Assembly (NCBI GenBank): GCA_947492385.1
Contig: CANLMX010000018.1
Location: 1 to 38,158 of the forward strand
Length of the DNA stretch: 38,158 bases
Direction: 5' to 3'
Origin: Planctomycetaceae bacterium
Lineage (GTDB): Bacteria; Planctomycetota; Phycisphaerae; Phycisphaerales; SM1A02
Of this stretch, positions 8,314 through 16,369 are shown piece after piece. Within the stretch, counting starts at the first letter, position 1; every line of letters begins with the position of its first letter. Below the pieces are notes generated by a model. That model was not told the DNA's origin and made no database searches. It saw nothing but the letters and a program-made list of their open reading frames with translations. The position numbers and the translations under genes are program-made.

Positions 8314-9041
8314 CCGCGTCCGCGCGCCGGGTCACGCTGGTGCACGGATTCCTCGGGTCGACCGAGGACTGGGACGGCGTCGTGCAGGCGCTCGGGGCGG
8401 GGATCGACGCCGACCGCGTCGCGTTGGCTGAGCTCGGGTGCGAATCGGTCGAGGCCGCCGCGCACGCGCTGGCCGGGCGAGTCACGGCGCGCGGCGCCCA
8501 TGCGCTGGTCGGGTACTCGCTCGGCGGGCGCATCGCGCTCGCGGCAATGGCGCACCTTCCCGAGGGGATCCCGCTCGTGCTCCTTTCGACCGGCCCCGGC
8601 GTCGAGGACAATGCGCAGCGCGCAGCGCGCGCCGCCGAGGACGACGCGCGTGCCGCGGCGATCCGGCGTGACGGCCTCGCGTCCTTCGTCGAGACGTGGT
8701 ACCGGATGCCGATGTTCGCGGCGCTGCGTGCTTCGCCCGGGTTCGAGCGCGTCCAGGCGCGCCGCGCCTCGGGCGACGGCGAGTTCTGGGCGAAGTGCGT
8801 CGCGGGGTGCTCGCCCGGACGATCGGCACCGCGCTGGGACCTGCTCGGCCGGCTCGCGCCCGGCTCCGCGTTCGCGGTCGGCATCGAGGACGACCGCTAT
8901 GCTTCGAATGCCGATCGCGCCGAGCGCACCGCGCCAAGCCTGCGCATCGATCGCATCGCGGGCGCAGGCCACGCGCTGCCCATCGAGGCGCCCGCCGCGT
9001 GCGCCGCGATCGTCGAGCACGCACTCCGGACACGACCATGA
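8310..9041 (+). CDS. menH: 2-succinyl-6-hydroxy-2,4-cyclohexadiene-1-carboxylate synthase (alpha/beta hydrolase)
   Basis: 243 aa, typical MenH size. It removes pyruvate from SEPHCHC to give SHCHC. Alpha/beta-hydrolase features are [11 protein letters not shown] near the N-terminus (oxyanion region), the nucleophile elbow GYSLGG with Ser70, and GAGHALPIE near the C-terminus with the catalytic His. The GTG start at 8310 sits in a GTGA overlap with the menD stop, the only start that keeps the protein aligned with the family. It ends in an ATGA overlap with menB. Confidence 0.93.
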   Translation: MTASARRVTLVHGFLGSTEDWDGVVQALGAGIDADRVALAELGCESVEAAAHALAGRVTARGAHALVGYSLGGRIALAAMAHLPEGIPLVLLSTGPGVEDNAQRAARAAEDDARAAAIRRDGLASFVETWYRMPMFAALRASPGFERVQARRASGDGEFWAKCVAGCSPGRSAPRWDLLGRLAPGSAFAVGIEDDRYASNADRAERTAPSLRIDRIAGAGHALPIEAPAACAAIVEHALRTRP

Positions 9042-9910
9042 CCACGAAGACCCCCGCGGCCAAGCCATCGACCGAGACCACGGAACGCATCCGCCCCGCA
9101 CTCGCCTGGCGCGAGATCGACAAGGGCTTCGCGGAGGTCCGCTACCACACGGCCGAGGGCATCGCCAAGATCACCATCAACCGGCCCGAGGTGCGGAATT
9201 CCTTCACGCCGCGCACGGTCGAGGAAATGCGGGCGGCGCTGCTCGATGCGCGGCAGGACAAGGACGTGGGGGTCGTGATCCTGACCGGCGAAGGGGAGCG
9301 CGCGTTCTGCGCGGGCGGCGACCAGCGCGTCCGTGGGCACGCGGGCTACCGCGCCGAGGGTGGGACCGAGATGCTCAACGTGCTTGAGTTCCAGCGCGAG
9401 ATCCGCACTTGCCCGAAGCCCGTCGTCGCCATGGTGGCCGGCTGGGCCATCGGCGGCGGCCACGTGCTGCACATGATGTGCGACCTCACCATCGCGGCGT
9501 CGAACGCGCGCTTCGGCCAGGTGGGCCCGCGCATGGGAAGCTTCGACGGCGGCTACGGCGCCAGCTACATGGCGCGCATCATCGGGCAGAAGCGCGCCCG
9601 CGAGATGTGGTTCCTCTGCCGCAGCTATTCGGCGGAGGAGGCGCGCGACATGGGGCTCGTGAACACGGTCGTCGGGGTCGCCGAACTCGAAGAGGTGACG
9701 GTCCAGTGGTGCCGCGAGATGCTCGCGAACTCGCCGACTGCGATCCGCGCCCTGAAGGCCGCGCTCAACGCCGACTGCGACGGGCAGGCCGGCCTGCAGG
9801 AGCTCGCGGGCATCGCGACGATGCTCTACTACATGTCGGACGAGGCCAAGGAAGGGCGCGACGCGCAGCTCGCCAAGCGCGCACCCGACTTCCGCAAGCA
9901 CTCGCCGTGA
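9038..9910 (+). CDS. menB: 1,4-dihydroxy-2-naphthoyl-CoA synthase
   Basis: 290 aa, crotonase superfamily. It performs the Dieckmann-type ring closure of o-succinylbenzoyl-CoA to DHNA-CoA. Visible signatures are [11 protein letters not shown] (acyl-CoA oxyanion region), Tyr104 in HAGYRAEGG, and [14 protein letters not shown] with Gly163 and Asp170. The C-terminal segment [17 protein letters not shown] is nearly as in the E. coli enzyme. The Gly in the FGQxGP segment is the type expected for bicarbonate-dependent MenB. The ATG overlaps the menH stop (ATGA), and the end overlaps the menA GTG. Confidence 0.97.
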   Translation: MTTKTPAAKPSTETTERIRPALAWREIDKGFAEVRYHTAEGIAKITINRPEVRNSFTPRTVEEMRAALLDARQDKDVGVVILTGEGERAFCAGGDQRVRGHAGYRAEGGTEMLNVLEFQREIRTCPKPVVAMVAGWAIGGGHVLHMMCDLTIAASNARFGQVGPRMGSFDGGYGASYMARIIGQKRAREMWFLCRSYSAEEARDMGLVNTVVGVAELEEVTVQWCREMLANSPTAIRALKAALNADCDGQAGLQELAGIATMLYYMSDEAKEGRDAQLAKRAPDFRKHSP

Positions 9911-10848
9911 ACGCGCCCGCCGTCGAGCGCCCATCGACCCGCGGCATGCACGGCATGCGTGCGTGGATCGGCGCGATCCGGCCGAAGACCCTCGGAGCGT
10001 CGCTGTGCCCGGTCGCCATGGGTGCGGCGCTGGCGCAGCACGACGGCGCGTTCGCGTGGACTCCCGTGCTCGCCGCACTGGCGGGTGCCTGCCTGCTGCA
10101 GGTGGCCAGCAACCTGGCGAACGACCTGTTCGACGGCGTGCGCGGGACCGACTCGGGCCCGCGCATCGGGCCGGCGCGCGCGGTGGCGAGCGGCACAATC
10201 AGCCCGCGTGCGATGGCGATCGCGCTGGCGTGCACGCTGGCGCTGGCCGCGATCCCGGCCGCGTACCTGACGGTGCATGCCGGTGTCGCGTTCGCCATCA
10301 TCGGCGTGCTCGGCGCGGCGAGTGCGGTTGCGTACACGGCGGGTCCGGCGCCGCTCGCGTACGTGGGCCTGGGCGACCCCTTCGTGTTCGCGTTCTTCGG
10401 GCCCGTGGCGGTGGCCGGCACCCGCGCAGCGTGCGACGGAACATGGTCTGCCGAGGCCGCGTTCCTCGGCATCGCGCCGGGGGCGATCGGCGTGTGCCTC
10501 CTCGCGACCAACAACCTCCGGGACCGCGTCGGCGACGCCAAGGCAGGCAAGCGCACGTCGGTCGTCCGGTTCGGCGAGCGGTTCGGGCGCGCGCTGATCA
10601 CCACGTGCCAGGGCGCGGCGATCGCGGTGCCGCTGGCCGCGACGGCGATGTTTGGGCTTCCGGCGGCGCCTGCACTGGTGACGGCCGTCCTTGCCGCGGC
10701 GTTCCTGCCGCTCGGCGTCGCGGTGGTGCGCGGGCGCGACGGCGCGGCGCTCAACGGGACGTTGGCCGGTTTCGGTGCCCTGCTCTATGCGTACGGGTTG
10801 GTGTTCGCGTGCGCCTTGGCACTCTCGCGAGGCGCCGCTGCGCCATGA
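9907..10848 (+). CDS. menA: 1,4-dihydroxy-2-naphthoate polyprenyltransferase
   Basis: 313 aa from the GTG at 9907 (GTGA overlap with the menB stop). An ATG at 9946 would give 300 aa and cannot be excluded. This integral-membrane UbiA-family prenyltransferase attaches the polyprenyl chain to DHNA with loss of CO2, giving demethylmenaquinone. Two Asp-rich motifs are clear: [14 protein letters not shown] and [16 protein letters not shown]. They are separated by several Ala/Leu/Val-rich transmembrane helices. Its position between menB and menC is unusual compared with the enterobacterial order. It ends in an ATGA overlap with menC. Confidence 0.95.
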   Translation: MNAPAVERPSTRGMHGMRAWIGAIRPKTLGASLCPVAMGAALAQHDGAFAWTPVLAALAGACLLQVASNLANDLFDGVRGTDSGPRIGPARAVASGTISPRAMAIALACTLALAAIPAAYLTVHAGVAFAIIGVLGAASAVAYTAGPAPLAYVGLGDPFVFAFFGPVAVAGTRAACDGTWSAEAAFLGIAPGAIGVCLLATNNLRDRVGDAKAGKRTSVVRFGERFGRALITTCQGAAIAVPLAATAMFGLPAAPALVTAVLAAAFLPLGVAVVRGRDGAALNGTLAGFGALLYAYGLVFACALALSRGAAAP

Positions 10849-11840
10849 CGGGCCGCACAGCGAGCCTTGCACGGGCGTCGTTCGGCGTCCGTCGCGCGGA
10901 TGCCGAGGTGGTGGGATGCACCGTGCGCGAGGCGGTCTTCGTTCGGCTGGCGCAAGGAGGCCGCGCCGGCTTCGGGGAGTGTGCGCCCCTCGGGGCGTCC
11001 TCCACCGAGACGCTGGCCGCGTGTGTGCGCGCGCTGGAGGCATGGGCGCACGCGGGCGCGCCCGATGCAGTTCCCTTCGACATGCCGGCACCCGCGAGGT
11101 TCGCGGCCGCGAGCGCGCTCGAGATGCTGGCGGGATTCGGCTCGCGCCAGGGACCGATGGTTCCCGTGGCCGCGTACTGGGGCGCGGGACCGAACATGCT
11201 CGATGCGCGGGCGCTCGACGGACTGATGGGCGCACGATCGGTGAAGGTCAAGATCGGCCGGGCCGAGGCGCGCGACGAACGCCGCATGCTGGAGTGCCTG
11301 CTCGAATCGCTGCCGGGCGCCTGCCTGCGGCTCGACGGAAACCGATCGATGCGCATCGACGCGTGCACCGCGCTCGTCGCCGGGCTCCCGCGCGAGCGCA
11401 TCGAGTACTTCGAAGAGCCGATCGAAGATCCTGCGATGCTCGGCGCGCTCCGCGACGCGACCGGGATCCACGTTGGGCTCGACGAGCTCATCGTCGACCC
11501 GCATCCGGACGCTGCCTCGCTGCGCGACCGGCTCACGGCGGAGGGGCACGCGTGCGCATGGGTCCTCCGCATGTCGCGCATCGGGACGACCGGCGAAGTG
11601 CGTGCGCTGATGCACCGTGCCGCCAGCCTCGGATGTGACCCCGTCCTCTCGACGGCTTACGAGAGTTCGTGGACCATCCTGCTCGGCGCTCACCTTGCGG
11701 CCGAGGCCGGGGCGACGCGAAGGCCCCATGGGCTCGGGACGGCGCGGGTGCTCGCGAACGATGCATGCCGCCCTGCGGCACCGGTCGACGGCTGCATTCC
11801 CTGCATCCCGCTTCCAGTCCCGCTGGAGGGTGGTTGGTGA
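10845..11840 (+). CDS. menC: o-Succinylbenzoate synthase (enolase superfamily)
   Basis: 331 aa. It dehydrates SHCHC to o-succinylbenzoate. Enolase-superfamily residues are visible: the KxK pair (Lys134, Lys136), and metal ligands Asp164 (LDGNRS), Glu190 (YFEEP) and Asp213 (GLDE). At the second active-site lysine, normally in a LKPxxxGG-type strand, this protein reads VLRMSRIGTTG, placing Arg242 (codon 11568-11570). That is a conservative but unusual change at a residue that in the E. coli enzyme (Lys235) contacts the intermediate. The gene overlaps menA by ATGA and menE by GTGA, and the operon context supports OSBS function. Confidence 0.92.
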   Translation: MTGRTASLARASFGVRRADAEVVGCTVREAVFVRLAQGGRAGFGECAPLGASSTETLAACVRALEAWAHAGAPDAVPFDMPAPARFAAASALEMLAGFGSRQGPMVPVAAYWGAGPNMLDARALDGLMGARSVKVKIGRAEARDERRMLECLLESLPGACLRLDGNRSMRIDACTALVAGLPRERIEYFEEPIEDPAMLGALRDATGIHVGLDELIVDPHPDAASLRDRLTAEGHACAWVLRMSRIGTTGEVRALMHRAASLGCDPVLSTAYESSWTILLGAHLAAEAGATRRPHGLGTARVLANDACRPAAPVDGCIPCIPLPVPLEGGW

Positions 11841-13072
11841 GGCCCGCACCGCACGTTGTCGCGATGGTCGTGCACGCCGGCGTCGATCCGATGCCGGCGC
11901 TCCGCGAGCAATGGGCGCGCGGCCGTTCGGTGCTGCTCCTTGGCAGCACGCTGCCGCAGGCCGCGCGTGAACACGCGATCCGGGATTCCCGCGCGACCGA
12001 GGTGCTGGACTCCGCCGATCGTGCGGCGCACACGGGGTCGAGCGCGCTCCTGCGGGCCGGCGACCATCCACCCGACGCGGGCGTGCTCATCGCCACCAGC
12101 GGGTCGACGGGCGCGCCGCGACTGGTCGAACTCCCGCTCGACGCGCTCGAGGCGAGTGCCACCCTCGGCACGGCCGCGGTTCCCTTCGGGCCGGGCGACG
12201 CATGGCTCGCATCGCTTGCGCCGCAGCACGTGGGAGGGCTGATGGTGCACGTGCGTGCGGCGGTGCTCGGAGGGCGGGCGATCCATGGGGCGCTTCCGCG
12301 CACCTGGTCGGACCTTGAAGGCGCGACGCACGCATCCGTGGTTCCGGCGCAGCTGGTCCGGCTGCTCGAGGATCCATCCAGCCTGCCCCGCAGCCTCAAG
12401 GCCGTCATGCTCGGCGGCGCGTCGAGCCCCGCATCGTTGCGGCGCGCAGCCGTCGCGCGAGGCATCCCGGTCTTCACCACCTACGGCATGACCGAGACCG
12501 CGTCCCAGGTCGCGACGGGGCCCGCCGACGCGGTGGACGATGGATCGCCGGTCGGCCCGCCGCTGCCGGGCATCCACGTCACGATCGACGCGACCGAACC
12601 GGGCACGGCCGGCGAGATCGTCATCGAAGGACCCGTGCTCGCGCGGGCCGTGATCGCGAACGGCGTGCGCACTCCGCTTGCGCGGCCGCACCGCTCGCGC
12701 GACGCGGGGTTCCTCGATGCGGGCGGCCGGCTCCAGGTGGTGGGGCGGCTCGACGCCGTGATCAACTCCGGCGGCCGCAAGATCCACCCGGAGGCGATCG
12801 AGCGCGTGATCATGTCCGTGCCCGGCATCCGTTGCGCCTGCGTGGCAGGGGTTCCGCACCCGCGATGGGGCCAGCGGCCGGTGGCGTTCGTCGATGCCGC
12901 CGATGGATCGGCACGCGCCATCGTCGCGGTGCTGCGCACAGGCCTGGCCGCGCACGAGATTCCCGATGCGCTGCTGCGCATGCCGCCCGACGAATCGAGC
13001 CTGATGAAGCCCTCGCGCGTCCGCCTCGCCGCACGGCTCGCAGCGGGCGAGCGGTTCGAGGAATTGCGCTGA
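11837..13072 (+). CDS. menE: o-Succinylbenzoate--CoA ligase
   Basis: 411 aa from the GTG at 11837 (GTGA overlap with menC); an ATG at 11864 is an alternative. It is an ANL-family adenylate-forming enzyme activating o-succinylbenzoate to its CoA thioester, the MenB substrate. Motifs in order are the P-loop-like ATSGSTGAPR (usual last Lys is Arg here), TYGMTETASQ, GRLDAVINSGGRKIHPEAIE and the C-terminal LMKPSRVRL with the catalytic Lys. It is short for the superfamily, with a reduced N-terminal domain, but this is common in MenE. It is the last gene of the operon and converges with the thioesterase gene 52 bp away. Confidence 0.93.
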   Translation: MRPAPHVVAMVVHAGVDPMPALREQWARGRSVLLLGSTLPQAAREHAIRDSRATEVLDSADRAAHTGSSALLRAGDHPPDAGVLIATSGSTGAPRLVELPLDALEASATLGTAAVPFGPGDAWLASLAPQHVGGLMVHVRAAVLGGRAIHGALPRTWSDLEGATHASVVPAQLVRLLEDPSSLPRSLKAVMLGGASSPASLRRAAVARGIPVFTTYGMTETASQVATGPADAVDDGSPVGPPLPGIHVTIDATEPGTAGEIVIEGPVLARAVIANGVRTPLARPHRSRDAGFLDAGGRLQVVGRLDAVINSGGRKIHPEAIERVIMSVPGIRCACVAGVPHPRWGQRPVAFVDAADGSARAIVAVLRTGLAAHEIPDALLRMPPDESSLMKPSRVRLAARLAAGERFEELR

Positions 13073-13124
13073 TTCGACGCCCGGTCGGCGCCGCCACGGG
13101 CCCGCGATCCACGGGGCGCGCTCG

Positions 13125-13556
13125 TCAATCGAGCGACGAAGTCTGGCGCTGCGATCGCTCGAGCCATGCGCGCAGGTCGGCGGCGAGCTCGGTCGATCCA
13201 CCGCGCGCGGCATCCACGGCGGCCCGCCGGACGCGCACCTCGATGGCCACGTCGCCGTCGAGCTCCATCGACCACGCGAGCGTGTAGCTGGTGCGCCCGA
13301 TACGGACCCCCGAAAGGCGCACCATCAGGCGGTCACCCACCCGCACCGGGCGCCGGAAGTCGGCCTCGCAGTGCACGACCGGCGTCGGGGCGTGCGCGCC
13401 GTCGAGCATCCCGCGGAGGCTCAGGCCGCCTGCTTCGAGCCATCGCTCGAAGAACTCCTGCTCGACCTGGAACGCATTGGCGAAGAATATGACGCCCGCG
13501 GCATCCGAATGCTTCAGCCGGACGGTGAAGTGATCGCGCAGGTCGTCGGGCTGCAT
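13125..13556 (-). CDS. Hotdog-fold acyl-CoA thioesterase, probable DHNA-CoA hydrolase
   Basis: 143 aa from the ATG at 13556. A longer frame from a GTG at 13619 exists, but a -10-like TATCGT ends exactly 6 nt before 13556, favouring the shorter, family-typical protein. The N-terminal HSDAAGVIFFANAF matches the 4-hydroxybenzoyl-CoA thioesterase/YbgC signature, with the catalytic Asp at residue 18. Known DHNA-CoA thioesterases of cyanobacteria belong to this group. The gene converges on menE and so lies next to an operon that lacks exactly this activity. Assignment as the DHNA-CoA hydrolase is inferred from location; a general YbgC-type thioesterase is the alternative. Confidence 0.8.
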   Translation of the reverse strand: MQPDDLRDHFTVRLKHSDAAGVIFFANAFQVEQEFFERWLEAGGLSLRGMLDGAHAPTPVVHCEADFRRPVRVGDRLMVRLSGVRIGRTSYTLAWSMELDGDVAIEVRVRRAAVDAARGGSTELAADLRAWLERSQRQTSSLD

Positions 13557-13562
13557 CACGGG

Positions 13563-13568
13563 ACGATA
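13563..13568 (-). promoter_or_regulatory. Candidate -10 box for the thioesterase gene (leaderless)
   Basis: On the minus strand TATCGT is followed by exactly 6 nt (CCCGTG) and then the ATG at 13556, so transcription would start at or next to the A of ATG. No Shine-Dalgarno is present. No convincing -35 was found. Confidence 0.45.
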
Positions 13569-13698
13569 CGTCACGGGGGTTATTGGAATGACTTCCGTGC
13601 CCAAATCCCGCACGTTCACCCTGACTTTCAGGCGACTTGCGGGGAATGCGTGTCATGTTCGGGAGTTCTGCGGCCATCGACCGCACGGACGCCTCCCC

Positions 13699-16302
13699 AT
13701 GCCTCTTGCATCGCTCCTCACCGTCGTTACCACGATCGCCCTCCATGCCCAGGTCGTGCCTGGCGACGACGCGTCCACAGCTGCCGTTTCGGCACTGGCA
13801 ACGACCGCCGAATCCCACGGGCGCGCGCAGATTCGCCTGCCCGGCGTGGGACCGGTGACGCTCTCGCTCCGACCGATGCGCGCGGTGGCACCGGATGCGG
13901 TGGTGGAAACCGGCACCGAACGGCGCGCGGTCGATCCTGCGCTCACGAAGGCGTTGCATGGCGTGCGTCACTACGAGGGCACCGTGGACGGCCTGGCCGG
14001 ATCAAGCGCCTACGTCGCGGTCGGTTCCACGGGCGTCGCGGCGATGGTCGACCTTGGCGAGGGCCGGGGCCTCTTTGCACTCCGTCGGATCGACAGCGAG
14101 GTGAAGGGTCTCTGCACGGGCCCAAGCGCCTTCGTCAGAATCGGCGCGCTGACCGAACCAGAGGTCGATCGGTGCCGTTGCCTCGATGCGGCACAGCCGC
14201 CCGAAGGCGGGACCGCAGGGGTCGCAGGCAGCCTCCCGCCCGGTGGGCGCCGGGTGGTCGAGATGGCCGTGGACTCGGACAACGAGTATTACGTGATGTT
14301 CCCAAGCGCCACCGCGCTCACCGAGTACACCGCCGCGTTGGTGGGCGAGGTGTCCTCGATCTACCGCCGCGACTGCGATGCGGGAATCGTCGTGTCGTAC
14401 CTGCGCGTGCAGCCAAACGGGAACGACCTCTTCAACCAGAACGACCCGCTGAACGCGTTCCGCGAGTACTGGACCGTCGAGGGTGCCGCCATCGACCGCG
14501 ACCTCTTCACGCTCTTCACGGGCCGCCGCAACCTGCCCTACGGCGGCGTCGCCTACCTCTCGACCGCCTGCAGTCCCGAGTACGGCTATTCGATCAATGG
14601 CTACCTGCACGGCACGTTCGTCGCAGGTTCCGCATCGAATCCAGGAAACTGGGACGTGAACGTCGTCGCCCACGAGTTCGGCCACAACCTCGGCACGCTG
14701 CACACGCACGACTACGGAATCGACGGCTGCGCATCGGGCGCGCTGCAGCGCGGCACGATCATGAGCTACTGCCACGTCCTTTCGGGCGGCAGCGCGAACA
14801 TCGACCTCCACTTCCACCGCGGCACGGTCGCGCGGATCGAGTCGTTCATGGCGTCGGCGCCGTGCCTCTCGGCGGACTGCGACGACGACGGCGTGCCTGA
14901 CCAGGAGCAGATCGCCGCCGACCCGAAGATCGACCTGAACGCGGACGGCATCATCGACGCATGCCAGGACTGCGACGCGGACGGAGTGCCCGACCCGGTG
15001 CAGATCGCGGCCGGAAGCCTGGCCGACGTCGATGGCGACGGCCGGCCCGATGCATGCGAGCCCGACTGCGACGGCGACGGCGTGCCAGACTCGGCCGAGA
15101 TCGAGGCCGACGCGGCCGCCGACGGCAACGGCGATGGCATTCCCGCACAGTGCGAGCCAGACTGCGACGGAAACGGCATCGCCGATTCCGACGACATCAA
15201 CGCGGACATGGCGCTCGACCGCAACCGCGACGCTCGGCTCGACGCGTGCGAGGACTGCGACGCCGACGGCATCAACGACCGGGACGAGATCCGCGGCTCG
15301 AAGTCGCGATGGGTCGGGAGCGCGGACGATGCGCTGCTTCGCGAGCTCGATGCGCGTTCCGGCGTGCTGCACCGCACGGTGGTGGTCGGCGACTCGCCGA
15401 TCACGGACCTGGTGATCGGCGGCGACGGGCGCATGTTCGCATCCGCGGGCAACCAAGTGTGGTCGGTGGACCGCGTCACCGGCGCGCCCGCCACGCCGTG
15501 GGGACCGCCCCAGGACGCCGAGGTCCGTTCGGTCGCGGTGGCCCCGGACGGCCGCGTCGCCGCCATGCTCGCCACCGGCCGGATCATGCTGATCTCGCAG
15601 GACGGGGCGAGCGCGTCGCAGTTCGCGGAGGCGTTCAGCGGCGACGACGCCCGGGACCTCGTGTTCCGCCGCCTCAACAACGGCTCGAACGAGGCGTTCG
15701 CGTCGACGGGCGCCGGCGTGATCCACAAGTTCACCTGGCCTTCGGGCGCACGGACCCCGTTCGCCGACCTGACGGCGGATGCGCCCGGGCTGCGCGGGAT
15801 GTACCCGTACCGGAACAACACGCTGCTGGTTGCGGCGAGTGCGCTGAACGGCGTCTACCGGGTCAGCAACGCAGGCGAGCTGCTGGGCCGATGGGACGTC
15901 CAGGGTTCGGGACTCACGAACGCGGCCTACGCGATCGCAGACGCCCGCGACGGGCGGAGCATCGTCGTGACGTCGCCGGTGGCCTCGTCGTCGGTCAATG
16001 GATACGACGCTGCGAGCGGCCGTATGGAACGGGCGTTGCGGTCGTACCCCGCGGATGCTCCTGCGGCGACTGCGATCGTGATCGCGCCGGCAAGCGAGAC
16101 CGACCGCAACGGGAACCTCGTGCCCGATGCATGCGAGCCCTCGGTGGCCGACCTCAACGGCGACGGCAGGGTCGATGGCGCGGACCTCGGCCTGCTCCTC
16201 CTGGCCTGGGGCGAGTGCGGCACGTGCAGCCCCGACTTCGACGGCGACGGTCGAGTGAACGGCGCGGACCTCGGCTTCCTCCTCGGCGTGTGGGGGCAGT
16301 GA
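13699..16302 (+). CDS. Secreted metzincin-type zinc metalloprotease with Ca-binding-like repeats and dockerin-like tail
   Basis: 867 aa. The ATG at 13699 gives a signal peptide (hydrophobic stretch ending ALHAQ); the frame is open to an ATG at 13588, which would overlap the divergent gene's start region. A prodomain-like N-terminal part precedes the protease domain. The zinc site is HEFGHNLGTLH (His325, Glu326, His329, His335) with a Met-turn TIMSYCH (Met355), as in reprolysin-like M12 proteases. Residues about 394-533 are Asp/Cys-rich DxDxDGxxD repeats resembling thrombospondin type 3 or EF-hand loops. About 535-800 looks beta-propeller-like. The last 50 residues form a dockerin-like tail (VDGADLGLLLLAWG, VNGADLGFLLGVWG). 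Role: extracellular protein degradation, inferred. Confidence 0.87.
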   Translation: MPLASLLTVVTTIALHAQVVPGDDASTAAVSALATTAESHGRAQIRLPGVGPVTLSLRPMRAVAPDAVVETGTERRAVDPALTKALHGVRHYEGTVDGLAGSSAYVAVGSTGVAAMVDLGEGRGLFALRRIDSEVKGLCTGPSAFVRIGALTEPEVDRCRCLDAAQPPEGGTAGVAGSLPPGGRRVVEMAVDSDNEYYVMFPSATALTEYTAALVGEVSSIYRRDCDAGIVVSYLRVQPNGNDLFNQNDPLNAFREYWTVEGAAIDRDLFTLFTGRRNLPYGGVAYLSTACSPEYGYSINGYLHGTFVAGSASNPGNWDVNVVAHEFGHNLGTLHTHDYGIDGCASGALQRGTIMSYCHVLSGGSANIDLHFHRGTVARIESFMASAPCLSADCDDDGVPDQEQIAADPKIDLNADGIIDACQDCDADGVPDPVQIAAGSLADVDGDGRPDACEPDCDGDGVPDSAEIEADAAADGNGDGIPAQCEPDCDGNGIADSDDINADMALDRNRDARLDACEDCDADGINDRDEIRGSKSRWVGSADDALLRELDARSGVLHRTVVVGDSPITDLVIGGDGRMFASAGNQVWSVDRVTGAPATPWGPPQDAEVRSVAVAPDGRVAAMLATGRIMLISQDGASASQFAEAFSGDDARDLVFRRLNNGSNEAFASTGAGVIHKFTWPSGARTPFADLTADAPGLRGMYPYRNNTLLVAASALNGVYRVSNAGELLGRWDVQGSGLTNAAYAIADARDGRSIVVTSPVASSSVNGYDAASGRMERALRSYPADAPAATAIVIAPASETDRNGNLVPDACEPSVADLNGDGRVDGADLGLLLLAWGECGTCSPDFDGDGRVNGADLGFLLGVWGQ

Positions 16303-16353
16303 CGGTGGACGCGGGGGCGGCACGCTCCGGCGACCGTCTGGCCTTCGCATCCG

Positions 16354-16359
16354 TATGCT
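16354..16359 (+). promoter_or_regulatory. Possible -10 box for malic enzyme
   Basis: TATGCT lies 10 nt before the ATG at 16370. If used, transcription would begin a few bases before that ATG, and the in-frame ATG at 16355 would lie inside the promoter, so 16370 is preferred as the start. Confidence 0.3.
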
Positions 16360-16369
16360 TCGCGATGCC

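Noticed and set aside
13557..13619. Longer thioesterase from the GTG at 13619
   Set aside because: The family motif would lie too far from the N-terminus, and the -10 box at 13563-13568 falls inside the extension.
13588..13698. Extended N-terminus of the metalloprotease from the ATG at 13588
   Set aside because: The extension is Arg-rich, hides the signal peptide inside the protein and runs across the divergent gene's promoter region.
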